Shown here one piece after another: positions 24,117-32,133 of a DNA stretch of 64,000 nucleotides. A model generated the notes under the pieces. It was not told where the DNA came from, did no database searches, and saw nothing but the letters and a program-made list of their open reading frames with translations. Source of the stretch: Anaerolineales bacterium (GTDB taxonomy: Bacteria; Chloroflexota; Anaerolineae; Anaerolineales; Villigracilaceae); contig CP129481.1 of assembly GCA_030583905.1 (NCBI GenBank), positions 1,550,001-1,614,000 of the forward strand, written 5' to 3'. The translations under genes and the position numbers were made by a program. How positions within the stretch are numbered: the first letter of the stretch is position 1; every line of letters begins with the position of its first letter.

Positions 24117-25421
24117 TTATTTTCCCACACCCAGTTTGGTGATTTGGAATCCGGCGTCCCGCCAAAGGGATGCGTCGAATCCGTTGACGACATCAACGGC
24201 GATGCGGGCATTGGTCTTCCGGGTAATTTCGGCGGGGATTAGTTTCGCGAATTCTGTGTGTTTTACAAGCAATAAAAGCGCGTCTGCATCCATAATTGCA
24301 TCTTCAAGGGTGGGGGACATGGCGATGCCGTCCATTTTGGCGTCCGGCTTGAACGGTTCCCATGCCTTGACTTGTGCGCCTTGCTTCTGTAACAGATGTA
24401 CCACTTCAGTGGCGGGACTTTCGCGCAGGTCATCCACGTCCGGTTTGTAGGCGAGACCCAGCGCCGCGATCTTTTTTCCCTGCAAACTGCCAAGCGCGTT
24501 GCGGACTTTTTCGACAACGAAATGCGGTTGTCCGTCATTGACTTGGCGTGCATGGTAGATGAGCGGCGTCAGGTCGGGAGCGGCTTCCACGAAAAACCAC
24601 GGGTCCACGCTGATGCAATGTCCGCCGACGCCGGGTCCGGGGTTGAGAATTTTCACGCGGGGGTGCAGGTTGGCGATCGAAACCGCCTCCCATATGTCCA
24701 CGCCGAATTTGTCGGCGAGACGTGAGAACTCGTTGGCGATGGCGATGTTCACGTCACGGTAGGTGTTTTCCATCAACTTGACCATCTCGGCGGTGGTGGC
24801 GTCGGTTTGGATGATCTGTCCCTTGACGAAGATGGAGTACAAATCCGCGCCCGCCTGCGCGGATTCGGGCGTCACGCCGCCGATGACGCGGGCGTTCTCG
24901 AGCAGTTCGCGCAGGATCTGTCCGGGCAGGACACGTTCCGGCGAATAACACAGGAAGAAATCCGAACCAGCTTTCAGCCCGGTACGCTCCAGGATGGGGG
25001 CAACCAGATCAATGGTGGTGCGAGGCGGAGACGTCGATTCAAGGACGACGAGATTCCCCTTCCGCAAAACCGGCAAAATGGATTCGGCGGCGGAGATCAC
25101 AGCGCGCATGTCCGCGAGTTTGTATTGAATGCCGTTGTACTCGCCGAACTTGTTCTCCTGGAACGGAGTCGGCACGGCGATGATGAACGCGTCCGCCTCT
25201 TCCGGCTGGGTGGCGGCTTTGAACCTGCCCGTTTGGACGGCATCCGCCACCGCCTCCCTCAAACCTGGTTCGTGGATGTGGATCTCGCCCTTGTTCAGGG
25301 TTTCGATGATGCGGGGGTTGTTGTCCACGCCGAGCACGCTGACGCCCTGCATGGAAAATGTGGAGGCTGTCGGCAAGCCGATATAGCCCAGCCCGATGAC
25401 GCAGATTTTTTGAAACTTCAC
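24117..25421 (-). CDS. wecC: UDP-N-acetyl-D-mannosaminuronate dehydrogenase (UDP-glucose/GDP-mannose DH family)
   Basis: The 434-aa protein has an N-terminal Rossmann motif (GLGYIGLPTASTFSMQG), the central domain with VLESTSPPRTT and ENTYRDVNIAIANE, the catalytic Cys in GPGVGGHCISVDPWFF and a C-terminal domain (ALGLAYKPDVDDLRESPA). It oxidises UDP-ManNAc twice to the uronic acid. The preferred start is GTG 25421 with GGAG 5 nt upstream. The longer frame would begin inside a TATAAT box (25452-25457). Pairing with wecB supports this substrate over UDP-glucose. Confidence 0.92.
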   Translation of the reverse strand: MKFQKICVIGLGYIGLPTASTFSMQGVSVLGVDNNPRIIETLNKGEIHIHEPGLREAVADAVQTGRFKAATQPEEADAFIIAVPTPFQENKFGEYNGIQYKLADMRAVISAAESILPVLRKGNLVVLESTSPPRTTIDLVAPILERTGLKAGSDFFLCYSPERVLPGQILRELLENARVIGGVTPESAQAGADLYSIFVKGQIIQTDATTAEMVKLMENTYRDVNIAIANEFSRLADKFGVDIWEAVSIANLHPRVKILNPGPGVGGHCISVDPWFFVEAAPDLTPLIYHARQVNDGQPHFVVEKVRNALGSLQGKKIAALGLAYKPDVDDLRESPATEVVHLLQKQGAQVKAWEPFKPDAKMDGIAMSPTLEDAIMDADALLLLVKHTEFAKLIPAEITRKTNARIAVDVVNGFDASLWRDAGFQITKLGVGK

Positions 25422-25451
25422 TGGCACTCCGATTGTTGTTTTGTGTCCGTT

Positions 25452-25457
25452 ATTATA
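25452..25457 (-). promoter_or_regulatory. -10 box of wecC
   Basis: Minus-strand TATAAT 30 nt before the GTG start. The leader contains a GGAG ribosome site. Confidence 0.55.
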
Positions 25458-25534
25458 CAACCAGTGGGTTTGTTTCCTGCGGCAACTTTCGCGCGCGGCG
25501 GACGTATATCAGGTAATCGGTTTATTTCTTGTTG

Positions 25535-25540
25535 TATAAT
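25535..25540 (+). promoter_or_regulatory. -10 box of the second NfeD/stomatin operon
   Basis: TATAAT 14 nt before the ATG at 25555. GGAGG (25546-25550) would lie close to the 5' end of the mRNA. Confidence 0.5.
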
Positions 25541-25554
25541 GAAGTGGAGGACCC

Positions 25555-26151
25555 ATGGACATTTTGCTTAACCCGAACGTCGCGTATCTGATCCTTTTGG
25601 GGGGGATCCTGCTTGCCATGATGTCGCTGGTCACGCCGGGGACGGGCTTTTTTGAGATCGGGGCGTTCTTTGCGCTTGCGCTGGCGGGATATGCAATCTA
25701 CTACTTATCCTTCAACTGGTGGGCGCTTCTAATCCTTGTCCTGAGCGTTGTACCGTTCATCTATGCCATTCGCAAACCGAACCGAGGACTGTACCTGGGC
25801 GGTTCGATCCTGCTGTTGGTGCTTGGTTCCATCTTCCTGTTTTCGGTGGATGGCTGGCGGCCGGCGGTCAACCCGCTGTTGGCTTTTGTTGCATCAGGTT
25901 CCTTTGCGGCTTTTCTATGGATTGCCGTGGGGAAATCGGTGCAGGCGGTTGCAGCGCGCCCGTCCCATGATATGGATGTGCTGGTTGGAATGATCGGTGA
26001 AGCCCGCACAAGGGTTCACAGCGAAGGAAGCGTATATGTCGGCGGGGAGTTGTGGTCAGCCAAAAGCGATAAGTCCATTCCTTCCGGCAGCGCGGTCCGT
26101 GTGGTTCGTCGCGAGGGATTTGTCCTCGTAGTGGAAAAAGTCAATTCATAA
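25555..26151 (+). CDS. NfeD-like membrane protein
   Basis: The 198-aa protein has four hydrophobic helices in the first 130 residues (starting VAYLILLGGILLAMMSLVTP, with the family TPGTGFFEIG motif) and a C-terminal OB-fold-like domain (VGMIGEARTRVHSEGSVYVG, then VVRREGFVLVVEKV). GGAGG precedes the ATG. It lies 22 nt before a stomatin-type SPFH gene. NfeD and stomatin (slipin) form a conserved operon pair in bacteria and archaea, and the partners probably interact in the membrane. Confidence 0.92.
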   Translation: MDILLNPNVAYLILLGGILLAMMSLVTPGTGFFEIGAFFALALAGYAIYYLSFNWWALLILVLSVVPFIYAIRKPNRGLYLGGSILLLVLGSIFLFSVDGWRPAVNPLLAFVASGSFAAFLWIAVGKSVQAVAARPSHDMDVLVGMIGEARTRVHSEGSVYVGGELWSAKSDKSIPSGSAVRVVRREGFVLVVEKVNS

Positions 26152-26173
26152 CAATATTAATAGGAGAAAATAA

Positions 26174-27073
26174 ATGGAGACCTTTGGCTTTCTTAGTTGT
26201 TTGATCGGCGCCATCGTTGTCATTGGGTTTGTGTTCATAGCCAATGCCATTCGCATCGTGCCCGAATACCAGCGTTTGGTCGTGTTCCGTCTCGGTCGTT
26301 GTGTCGGCGCGCGCGGACCTGGCATCATCTTCCTGATCCCAGTCATTGACCGCGGCGTCAAAGTGGACTTGCGCGAGCAGGTGCGTGAAATTCCACAGCA
26401 GACCTCCATCACCAAGGATAACGCCCCGATCTCGATCGACTTCCTGTGGTACTTCAAACTGATCGACCCGACCCAGTCCGTTTTGCAGGTGGGTAACTTT
26501 GAAGCCGCCGCCGCCGGTATCGCTGCAACAACCTTGCGCGCTGTGATCGGTGGTATCCCGCTGGACGATGTTCTTTCCCAGCGCGAACACATCAACACCA
26601 TGCTCCGCACCCGCCTCGATGAAGTCACCGAGCGCTGGGGCGTGAAAGTGACCAACGTTGAAATCCGTGAGATCATCCCGCCGCGTGACGTGCAGGATGC
26701 GATGAACCGCCAGATGACCGCAGAACGCGTCCGCCGTGCCGTGGTGACCGAATCCACCGGTACGCGTGAAGCGGCTGTCAACGTCGCTGAAGGTGAAAAG
26801 CAAGCCGCCATCCTCCGCGCCGAAGGTCAAAAGCAGGGCGCCATTCTCGCGGCAGAAGGTGAACGTCAGGCGCAATTACTGCGCGCAGAAGGTTTCGCGC
26901 AAGCGCTCGCATCCATCTTCGAAACCGCCAAGGGCATCGACCAGAAGACCATGACGCTTCAATATTTTGAAACGCTCAAGTCCATGGGCATGAGCCCCTC
27001 CACCAAGTACATCTTCCCGATGGAATTCACCAGCATGTTGGATAACTTCCTCGGCAAAGACGGCAAGAAGTAA
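26174..27073 (+). CDS. Stomatin/slipin-type SPFH protein
   Basis: The 299-aa protein has an N-terminal membrane hairpin (FLSCLIGAIVVIGFVFIANA), an SPFH domain with RIVPEYQRLVVFRLGRCVGA and RGPGIIFLIPVIDRGVKVDL, the central TLRAVIGGIPLDDVLSQRE, and an Ala/Glu-rich coiled coil. This is the canonical slipin pattern. GGAGAAAA precedes the ATG. The gene follows its NfeD partner and ends in a strong terminator. Confidence 0.95.
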   Translation: METFGFLSCLIGAIVVIGFVFIANAIRIVPEYQRLVVFRLGRCVGARGPGIIFLIPVIDRGVKVDLREQVREIPQQTSITKDNAPISIDFLWYFKLIDPTQSVLQVGNFEAAAAGIAATTLRAVIGGIPLDDVLSQREHINTMLRTRLDEVTERWGVKVTNVEIREIIPPRDVQDAMNRQMTAERVRRAVVTESTGTREAAVNVAEGEKQAAILRAEGQKQGAILAAEGERQAQLLRAEGFAQALASIFETAKGIDQKTMTLQYFETLKSMGMSPSTKYIFPMEFTSMLDNFLGKDGKK

Positions 27074-27090
27074 AAACCAATTTGGTATAA

Positions 27091-27123
27091 AATAAGGTCT
27101 CTCGCCAGAGAGACCTTATTTTT
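27091..27123 (+). terminator. Rho-independent terminator after the stomatin gene
   Basis: AATAAGGTCTCTC and GAGAGACCTTATT flank a GCCA loop and are followed by TTT directly before the ATG of rimI at 27124. Confidence 0.85.
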
Positions 27124-27555
27124 ATGGACATCGTAAAAGCATCCATTCTTGACCTCAACTCGCTCCGCATACTGGAAAGAGAATCCTTTGCGCAGGACGC
27201 CTGGCCCCTTTTTGACCTGATCGCCGTCCTGACCTTCCCTGATGTGATTCGACTCAAAGCCATGGAGGGCAAAAAAATGGTGGGATTCGTCGCCGGCGAC
27301 CCGCGTCCACGCGACGGGTGGGGCTGGATCGCCACCATTGCAGTGGATCCACGCTTTCAGCGGCGCGGCATTGGACGGGCGCTGCTGGAGCAATGCGAAC
27401 GTCAGCTTGGCGTGCCCCGGGCGCGTCTCACCGTGCGCGCATCCAATAGCGGCGCGATCTCCATGTATGAACAGGCAGGTTACCTGCCTATCGATGTCTG
27501 GAAGGCGTATTACAATGACGGGGAGGACGCGCTAGTGATGGAGAAGGATCTATGA
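27124..27555 (+). CDS. rimI: GNAT acetyltransferase, RimI-type
   Basis: The 143-aa protein has the GNAT core: WIATIAVDPRFQRRGIGRAL (motif A with acetyl-CoA loop QRRGIG) and ARLTVRASNSGAISMYEQAG with the C-terminal YYNDGEDALVMEKDL typical of RimI. RimI acetylates the N-terminus of ribosomal protein S18. The ATG comes right after the terminator hairpin of the preceding gene and has no clear ribosome site, so how it is expressed is unclear. RNase D follows 35 nt later from its own -10 box. Confidence 0.82.
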   Translation: MDIVKASILDLNSLRILERESFAQDAWPLFDLIAVLTFPDVIRLKAMEGKKMVGFVAGDPRPRDGWGWIATIAVDPRFQRRGIGRALLEQCERQLGVPRARLTVRASNSGAISMYEQAGYLPIDVWKAYYNDGEDALVMEKDL

Positions 27556-27576
27556 AATTTCAACACAATAGGGGTT

Positions 27577-27582
27577 TATAAT
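27577..27582 (+). promoter_or_regulatory. -10 box of rnd
   Basis: TATAAT 8 nt before the rnd ATG (27591), with no Shine-Dalgarno. The transcript would be leaderless or nearly so. Confidence 0.55.
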
Positions 27583-27590
27583 CGGTCAAT

Positions 27591-28727
27591 ATGTCTGACG
27601 TTTTGCCGCCGCCCGTTTGGGTACATACGACGAAATTATTAAAACAAATGGTGGATGATCTGTCCGCGCAGAGCCGCGTGGCAGTGGACACCGAATCCAA
27701 TAGTTTGCATGCATTTCGCGAACAAGTCTGTTTGTTGCAATTTTCCACTCCCAAAGCGGATTATCTTGTTGACCCGCTCGCTTTGGAAGATCTCAGCAGT
27801 CTGGCTCCCATTTTTTCTGATGCAAATATCGAGAAGATCTTCCATGCCGCGGAATATGATCTGATCTGCCTGCGGCGTGATTTTGGTTTTACCTTTACCA
27901 ATCTGTTCGATACGATGCAAGCCGCGCGTGTGTTGGGATATCCCGCCGTGGGTTTGGATAGATTGCTTGGCGACAAATTCGGCATAAAAATGGACAAACG
28001 CCACCAGAAGGCGAATTGGGCGGCGCGCCCTTTGACGAAGGAACAGATCCACTATGCCCGGCTGGATACTCACTATCTCTTCGATCTGCGTGATACGCTC
28101 GAGCAGGAATTAAATGAAAAGGAACGTTTGGATTTTGCGCTGGAGGATTTTTCACGCGCCTGCCAGGTTGAAGAAGCAAAGCAAAGAACGAATGGGGACA
28201 GTTGGGAGCGGTTTGCAGGACGTAAAGACCTATCCCTGCGCGAGTTGACCATTCTGGCGCAATTGTGCAAATGGCGGGATAGGGAAGCGGAAAAACTGAA
28301 TCGACCGCCTTACAAGGTGGTGATGGATGATGTGTTCGTTTTGCTGTCGAAGAACCCGCCGGAGAAGAAGGTGGATCTTTCTGCAGCGGGGCTGAGCGAG
28401 AAACAGATCCGCTTGTGGGGGGATCTGATCCTGGGGGCGGTTCGGCGCGGGATGGATGCTCCGCTTGTGGAGCGGAAACAGATTGAACGGAAGAATGATG
28501 CGGTTCTCCGTCGGCTGGAGAAATTAAAAGCGTGGCGGAAAGATGTCGGTTTGAAAATGCAGGTTGAGTCGGACATCATCCTGCCGAAGCCGTACCTGAC
28601 CAAATTGTCTGAAAATCCACCGAAAGATCTGGAAGAATTGGAACGATTGATGAAAGATACGCCTTCGCGATTCGAGAGATTCGGTTCGCAGATCTTAAGT
28701 ACGATTGGAGTTAAACATGCGAGTTAA
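27591..28727 (+). CDS. rnd: Ribonuclease D-like 3'-5' exonuclease
   Basis: The 378-aa protein has a DEDDy exonuclease domain: VAVDTESNSLHAF (motif I, Asp and Glu), HAAEYDLICLRRDFG with FDTMQAARVLG (motif II), and YARLDTHYLFDLRD (motif III, Tyr and Asp). HRDC-like helical domains follow (about residues 210-290 and onward). It trims tRNA 3' ends and structured RNAs. The last 11 nt overlap the metallo-hydrolase gene, and a serine tRNA gene lies downstream, which may be only coincidence. Confidence 0.93.
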   Translation: MSDVLPPPVWVHTTKLLKQMVDDLSAQSRVAVDTESNSLHAFREQVCLLQFSTPKADYLVDPLALEDLSSLAPIFSDANIEKIFHAAEYDLICLRRDFGFTFTNLFDTMQAARVLGYPAVGLDRLLGDKFGIKMDKRHQKANWAARPLTKEQIHYARLDTHYLFDLRDTLEQELNEKERLDFALEDFSRACQVEEAKQRTNGDSWERFAGRKDLSLRELTILAQLCKWRDREAEKLNRPPYKVVMDDVFVLLSKNPPEKKVDLSAAGLSEKQIRLWGDLILGAVRRGMDAPLVERKQIERKNDAVLRRLEKLKAWRKDVGLKMQVESDIILPKPYLTKLSENPPKDLEELERLMKDTPSRFERFGSQILSTIGVKHAS

Positions 28728-30111
28728 TTTTCATGGCGCGGCGCAAACGGTGACGGGAAGCCAGCATCTGCTGGAAATTAATGGTAAAAAATTGCTGCTG
28801 GATTGTGGTTTGTATCAAGGCAGACGCGCGGACACGTATGAACGTAATTTGAATTTTCGTTATACCCCGCGCGATGTGGACGCGGTGATCCTGTCTCACG
28901 CGCACATTGATCACGCTGGAAATTTGCCCAACTTGGTAAAACAAGGGTTTGAGCATTCAATCTATGCCACACATGCCACAGCCGATCTGGCGAGCTTAAT
29001 GATCGCGGATTCGGGGCATATCCAGGAGGCGGATGCGCAATTTGTGAATAAAAAGCGGGCACAACGCGGGGAACTTCCAATTGAGCCTTTGTACACGAAA
29101 GAGGATGCTGAAGTTGTGGCGGGGATGTTCGCAGGAAAACATTACGAAGAAGCGTTCGAGCCGATTCCCGGCGTGGTTGCGCGTTTCCACGAGGCGGGGC
29201 ATATCCTCGGTTCAGCAAGCATTTCGCTGGAGATCGAGGAAAAAGGAAGGAAGATCCGCTTCTGGTTTTCGGGGGATATTGGTCGGTTTAACCTGCCTCT
29301 TTTGCGTGATCCGATCCTTCCCACCGAAACAGACTACATGATCATGGAATCGACGTATGGTGATAAAAAGCATGATCACCCTGAGCTGGCGTTCCTTGAG
29401 TTCCGGGATGTGGTCAAGCGGACGGTGGAACGCGGCGGTAAAGTGATCGTCCCTGCTTTTGCGGTGGGACGCACTCAAGAATTGGTCTTTGATTTGAACA
29501 TGATGATGAAGAATGGGGATGTTCCGCGCGTACCGGTATATGTGGATAGCCCGCTGGCGGTGAAGGCAACGGATGTTTTCAAAGATCATTTGGAATGTTT
29601 TGACGAGGAAACCGCCAAATTTGTGGCGGAAGCGCGTCACCCTGCGTTGGATTTCAAGATGCTGACCTATATCCGTTCGGTGGAGGAATCGAAAGCGCTA
29701 AACGAACGTACCGACCCGATGGTGATCATCTCCGCTTCGGGCATGGCGGAAGCGGGGCGCATCCTTCACCATATCAAGAACAATATCGAGAATCCGAAGA
29801 ATACGATTTGTATTGTTTCGTGGCAGGCGCCTCATACGCTTGGGCGCAGGCTTGCGGACCGGGAGGAAGAGGTCCGCATTTATGGCGAGACCTACAAGCG
29901 AAAATGTGAGATCGCCACCATCGGCGGACTTTCTGCGCATGCCGGGCAGGATCTGCTGGTCAGATACGCAGTGGGAGTGAAGGGCAGCGTAAAACAGATC
30001 TTTTTGGTGCATGGCGAAGAAAAGCAGGCTCGAACGCTGAAGGATTTGCTAAAAGAGCAGAAAATGAATCAAGTGCATTATCCCGCCCTGCATGAAAGTG
30101 TGAATTTGTAG
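28717..30111 (+). CDS. Beta-CASP metallo-beta-lactamase-fold ribonuclease-like hydrolase
   Basis: The 464-aa protein has an N-terminal metallo-beta-lactamase core (SHAHIDHAGNLPNLV with the HxHxDH metal site; HEAGHILGSASI; FSGDIGR), a beta-CASP insert (VPAFAVGRTQELVF, ISASGMAEAGRILHHI) and the C-terminal His motif (LSAHAGQDLLVRY, FLVHGE). There is no KH domain. Members of this CPSF73/YSH1-like group are RNA endonucleases or exonucleases. ATG 28717 with GGAG 6 nt upstream gives coupling to rnd. Confidence 0.92.
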   Translation: MRVNFHGAAQTVTGSQHLLEINGKKLLLDCGLYQGRRADTYERNLNFRYTPRDVDAVILSHAHIDHAGNLPNLVKQGFEHSIYATHATADLASLMIADSGHIQEADAQFVNKKRAQRGELPIEPLYTKEDAEVVAGMFAGKHYEEAFEPIPGVVARFHEAGHILGSASISLEIEEKGRKIRFWFSGDIGRFNLPLLRDPILPTETDYMIMESTYGDKKHDHPELAFLEFRDVVKRTVERGGKVIVPAFAVGRTQELVFDLNMMMKNGDVPRVPVYVDSPLAVKATDVFKDHLECFDEETAKFVAEARHPALDFKMLTYIRSVEESKALNERTDPMVIISASGMAEAGRILHHIKNNIENPKNTICIVSWQAPHTLGRRLADREEEVRIYGETYKRKCEIATIGGLSAHAGQDLLVRYAVGVKGSVKQIFLVHGEEKQARTLKDLLKEQKMNQVHYPALHESVNL

Positions 30112-30123
30112 GATTTTTTCGGG

Positions 30124-30129
30124 TATAAT
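30124..30129 (+). promoter_or_regulatory. -10 box of the tRNA-Ser gene
   Basis: TATAAT 19 nt before the mature tRNA 5' end. Confidence 0.55.
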
Positions 30130-30148
30130 TTCGCCCGCTTCAAACATT

Positions 30149-30235
30149 GGAGAGGTGCCAGAGTGGTTGAATGGGACGGTCTCGAAAACCGTTGTGGGCT
30201 TCGGTCCACCGAGGGTTCGAATCCCTCCCTCTCCG
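30149..30235 (+). tRNA. tRNA-Ser (anticodon CGA)
   Basis: The gene folds as a class II tRNA. The acceptor is GGAGAGG with CCTCTCC (discriminator G), the anticodon stem is ACGGT/ACCGT with loop CTCGAAA (anticodon CGA at 30183-30185), the variable arm is long, and the T-arm is GAGGG-TTCGAAT-CCCTC. The long variable arm and CGA anticodon identify serine, reading UCG. The 3' CCA is not encoded. It is not tRNA-Sec, whose anticodon would be UCA. Confidence 0.96.
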
Positions 30236-30238
30236 CTG

Positions 30239-30267
30239 AAAGTCCGATTGAAAAATCGGGCTTTTTT
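30239..30267 (+). terminator. Terminator of tRNA-Ser
   Basis: AAAGTCCGATT and AATCGGGCTTT (one G-T pair) around a GAAA loop, followed by a T-run. Confidence 0.85.
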
Positions 30268-30323
30268 CTTTTTCCAGCGACCTTATTGAGAGGATGTTTC
30301 GAGTCCATCCATCTCTCCGCAGT

Positions 30324-30363
30324 AAGACCCTTAAGGTTTTCAAAACCTTCAGGGTCTTTTTTT
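30324..30363 (+). terminator. Second strong terminator upstream of the NAD synthetase genes
   Basis: AAGACCCTTAAGGTTTT pairs with AAAACCTTCAGGGTCTT (one mismatch) and is followed by seven T. No gene lies between this and the tRNA terminator. It may be a remnant or a repeat-type terminator insulating the downstream genes. Confidence 0.75.
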
Positions 30364-30382
30364 AGTGGTAAGATTCGCATCG

Positions 30383-31234
30383 ATGAAACTCAACCTTGCT
30401 CTCGCGCAGATCAATACCAAACTTGGCGATGTCGAAGCCAACCTTGCCAAACACCTGGATTACATCGAGCAAGCCAAAACCCAAAAAGCGGATCTGCTGA
30501 TTTTCCCCGAACTCTCTTTAACCGGATACGTCCTTCAGGACTTGGTCGCTTCGGTCGCCCGTAAGCCGACGGAGGATGACCCGATCTTCAAGCCGCTCCT
30601 CGCCGCCTCGCGTGACCTTGACCTGATGGTTGGTTTCGTGGACGAAGACTCCCGTCACCGCTTTTACATCGCATCCGCCTATCTTTCGGGCGGGAAAGTC
30701 CTGCATGTCCATCACAAGGTCTATCTGCCGACCTATGGATTATTCGACGAAGGTCGCTTCTTTGCCTGGGGCGACTCGGTCCGCGCATTTGACACGCGCT
30801 TCGGACGCCTTGGCATGTTGATCTGCGAGGACTTCTGGCACGCCTCGCCTCCATACCTGCTCTGGCTTGATGGCGCGGATATTTTGCTCTTCTCCTCCGC
30901 CTCGCCCGGGCGCGGACTGAACGATCACGAGAAGCTCGAATCCGCGCGCTGGGTGGAACGGGTGAACAAGGCATACGCCAGCATGTTCACATCCTTTGTG
31001 GCGCACGCCAACCGTGTCGGTTATGAGGATGGACTTCACTTCTGGGGCGGAGCGACGGTCTTCGACCCGAATGGGGAGGAACTGGCACATGGTCCCTACA
31101 ACGAAGAAGCCATCACCTACGCCGAATTGGACTTGAATCAACTCCGTCGTACCCGTGCGCGTCTGCCTTTACTGCGCGATGAGCGGACTGCGCTTGTCCA
31201 AAAGGAATTGGATAGGATTTTGTCCCGTGGCTGA
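30383..31234 (+). CDS. Nitrilase-family glutaminase subunit of a split NAD+ synthetase
   Basis: The 283-aa C-N hydrolase carries the Glu-Lys-Cys triad: FPELSLTGY (Glu), VHHKVYLPTYGLFDEGRFF (Lys) and MLICEDFWHA (Cys). In glutamine-dependent NAD+ synthetases this domain is fused to the N-terminus of NadE. Here it is a separate gene whose 3' end overlaps nadE by 8 nt, so it probably supplies ammonia to NadE in a complex. ATG 30383 (MKLNLALAQI) has TAAGAT 8 nt upstream and no ribosome site. A longer in-frame start at 30365 is less likely. Confidence 0.88.
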   Translation: MKLNLALAQINTKLGDVEANLAKHLDYIEQAKTQKADLLIFPELSLTGYVLQDLVASVARKPTEDDPIFKPLLAASRDLDLMVGFVDEDSRHRFYIASAYLSGGKVLHVHHKVYLPTYGLFDEGRFFAWGDSVRAFDTRFGRLGMLICEDFWHASPPYLLWLDGADILLFSSASPGRGLNDHEKLESARWVERVNKAYASMFTSFVAHANRVGYEDGLHFWGGATVFDPNGEELAHGPYNEEAITYAELDLNQLRRTRARLPLLRDERTALVQKELDRILSRG

Positions 31235-32054
31235 TATCAACCTCATGCTTAACACCGATCTTGCCCGTGACATTCTCGCTGGATTCATCAAATCCGAAAT
31301 TACGCGGGTGGGAATGTCCCGCGCCATTATCAACCTCTCTGGCGGTTTGGATTCAGCGCTTTCGTGCGTGCTTGCCGTGGAAGCCTTGGGTGCGGAGAAT
31401 GTGGTGGCATTGCGATTACCCTACCGCGCATCGTCCCCTGACTCTTTGGAACACGCCCAATTGCTCATTGACCAACTCGGCATTCAAAGCAAGACCATTG
31501 AGATCACGGAGATGGTCGAGCCGCTCTTCAAACTTGACCCTGAGATGTCGAAGGTTCGCAAGGGCAATATCATGGCGCGCGAGCGGATGATCGTGTTATA
31601 CGACCAATCGGAAGTCTTCAAAGCGCTGCCCGTCGGCACGAGCAACAAGACCGAGATCCTGCTTGGCTATAGCACCATTTATGGTGACGCGGCTTGCGCC
31701 ATCAATCCCATCGGCGATCTGTACAAGACTCAAGTGCGGCAACTTTCGCGCGCCATGAACATCCCCGTGCCGATCATTGATAAACCGCCGTCCGCGGATC
31801 TGTGGGAAGACCAGACCGATGAAAAGGAACTTGGCTTCACTTACGAAGAAGTGGACAAACTCCTCTACCTGCTCGTTGACCAGCGTTACAGTCCGCAGGA
31901 GGCGGTGGAAACGGGATTTGATGAAGCCTTCGTCAACACTGTCACCGCGCGCATCCGCCGCAACCAGTTCAAGCGCATGTTGCCGCCGATTGCCAAGGTC
32001 AGCAACCGCACGGTCGGATATGACTTTCTCTATCTCCGCGATTGGGGAACGTAA
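31227..32054 (+). CDS. nadE: NAD+ synthase (ATP-pyrophosphatase domain)
   Basis: The 275-aa protein has the PP-loop SGGLDSALSCVLA (about residue 37) and the NadE core (GTSNKTEILLGYSTIYGDAA, then PSADLWEDQTDEKELGFTYE). It amidates nicotinic acid adenine dinucleotide to NAD+. GTG 31227 is chosen because AGGA lies about 9 nt upstream and it overlaps the glutaminase stop. ATG 31245 is the alternative. The glutaminase subunit is encoded just upstream, giving a two-protein glutamine-dependent enzyme. Confidence 0.93.
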   Translation: MADINLMLNTDLARDILAGFIKSEITRVGMSRAIINLSGGLDSALSCVLAVEALGAENVVALRLPYRASSPDSLEHAQLLIDQLGIQSKTIEITEMVEPLFKLDPEMSKVRKGNIMARERMIVLYDQSEVFKALPVGTSNKTEILLGYSTIYGDAACAINPIGDLYKTQVRQLSRAMNIPVPIIDKPPSADLWEDQTDEKELGFTYEEVDKLLYLLVDQRYSPQEAVETGFDEAFVNTVTARIRRNQFKRMLPPIAKVSNRTVGYDFLYLRDWGT

Positions 32055-32133
32055 AACCATCCCGTAGGAAAAATTCAAAGAGCAGGAACCAGCCGTCCCG
32101 TAGTATGAGGCGCTTGTTTCCATCTGGAAAAAT

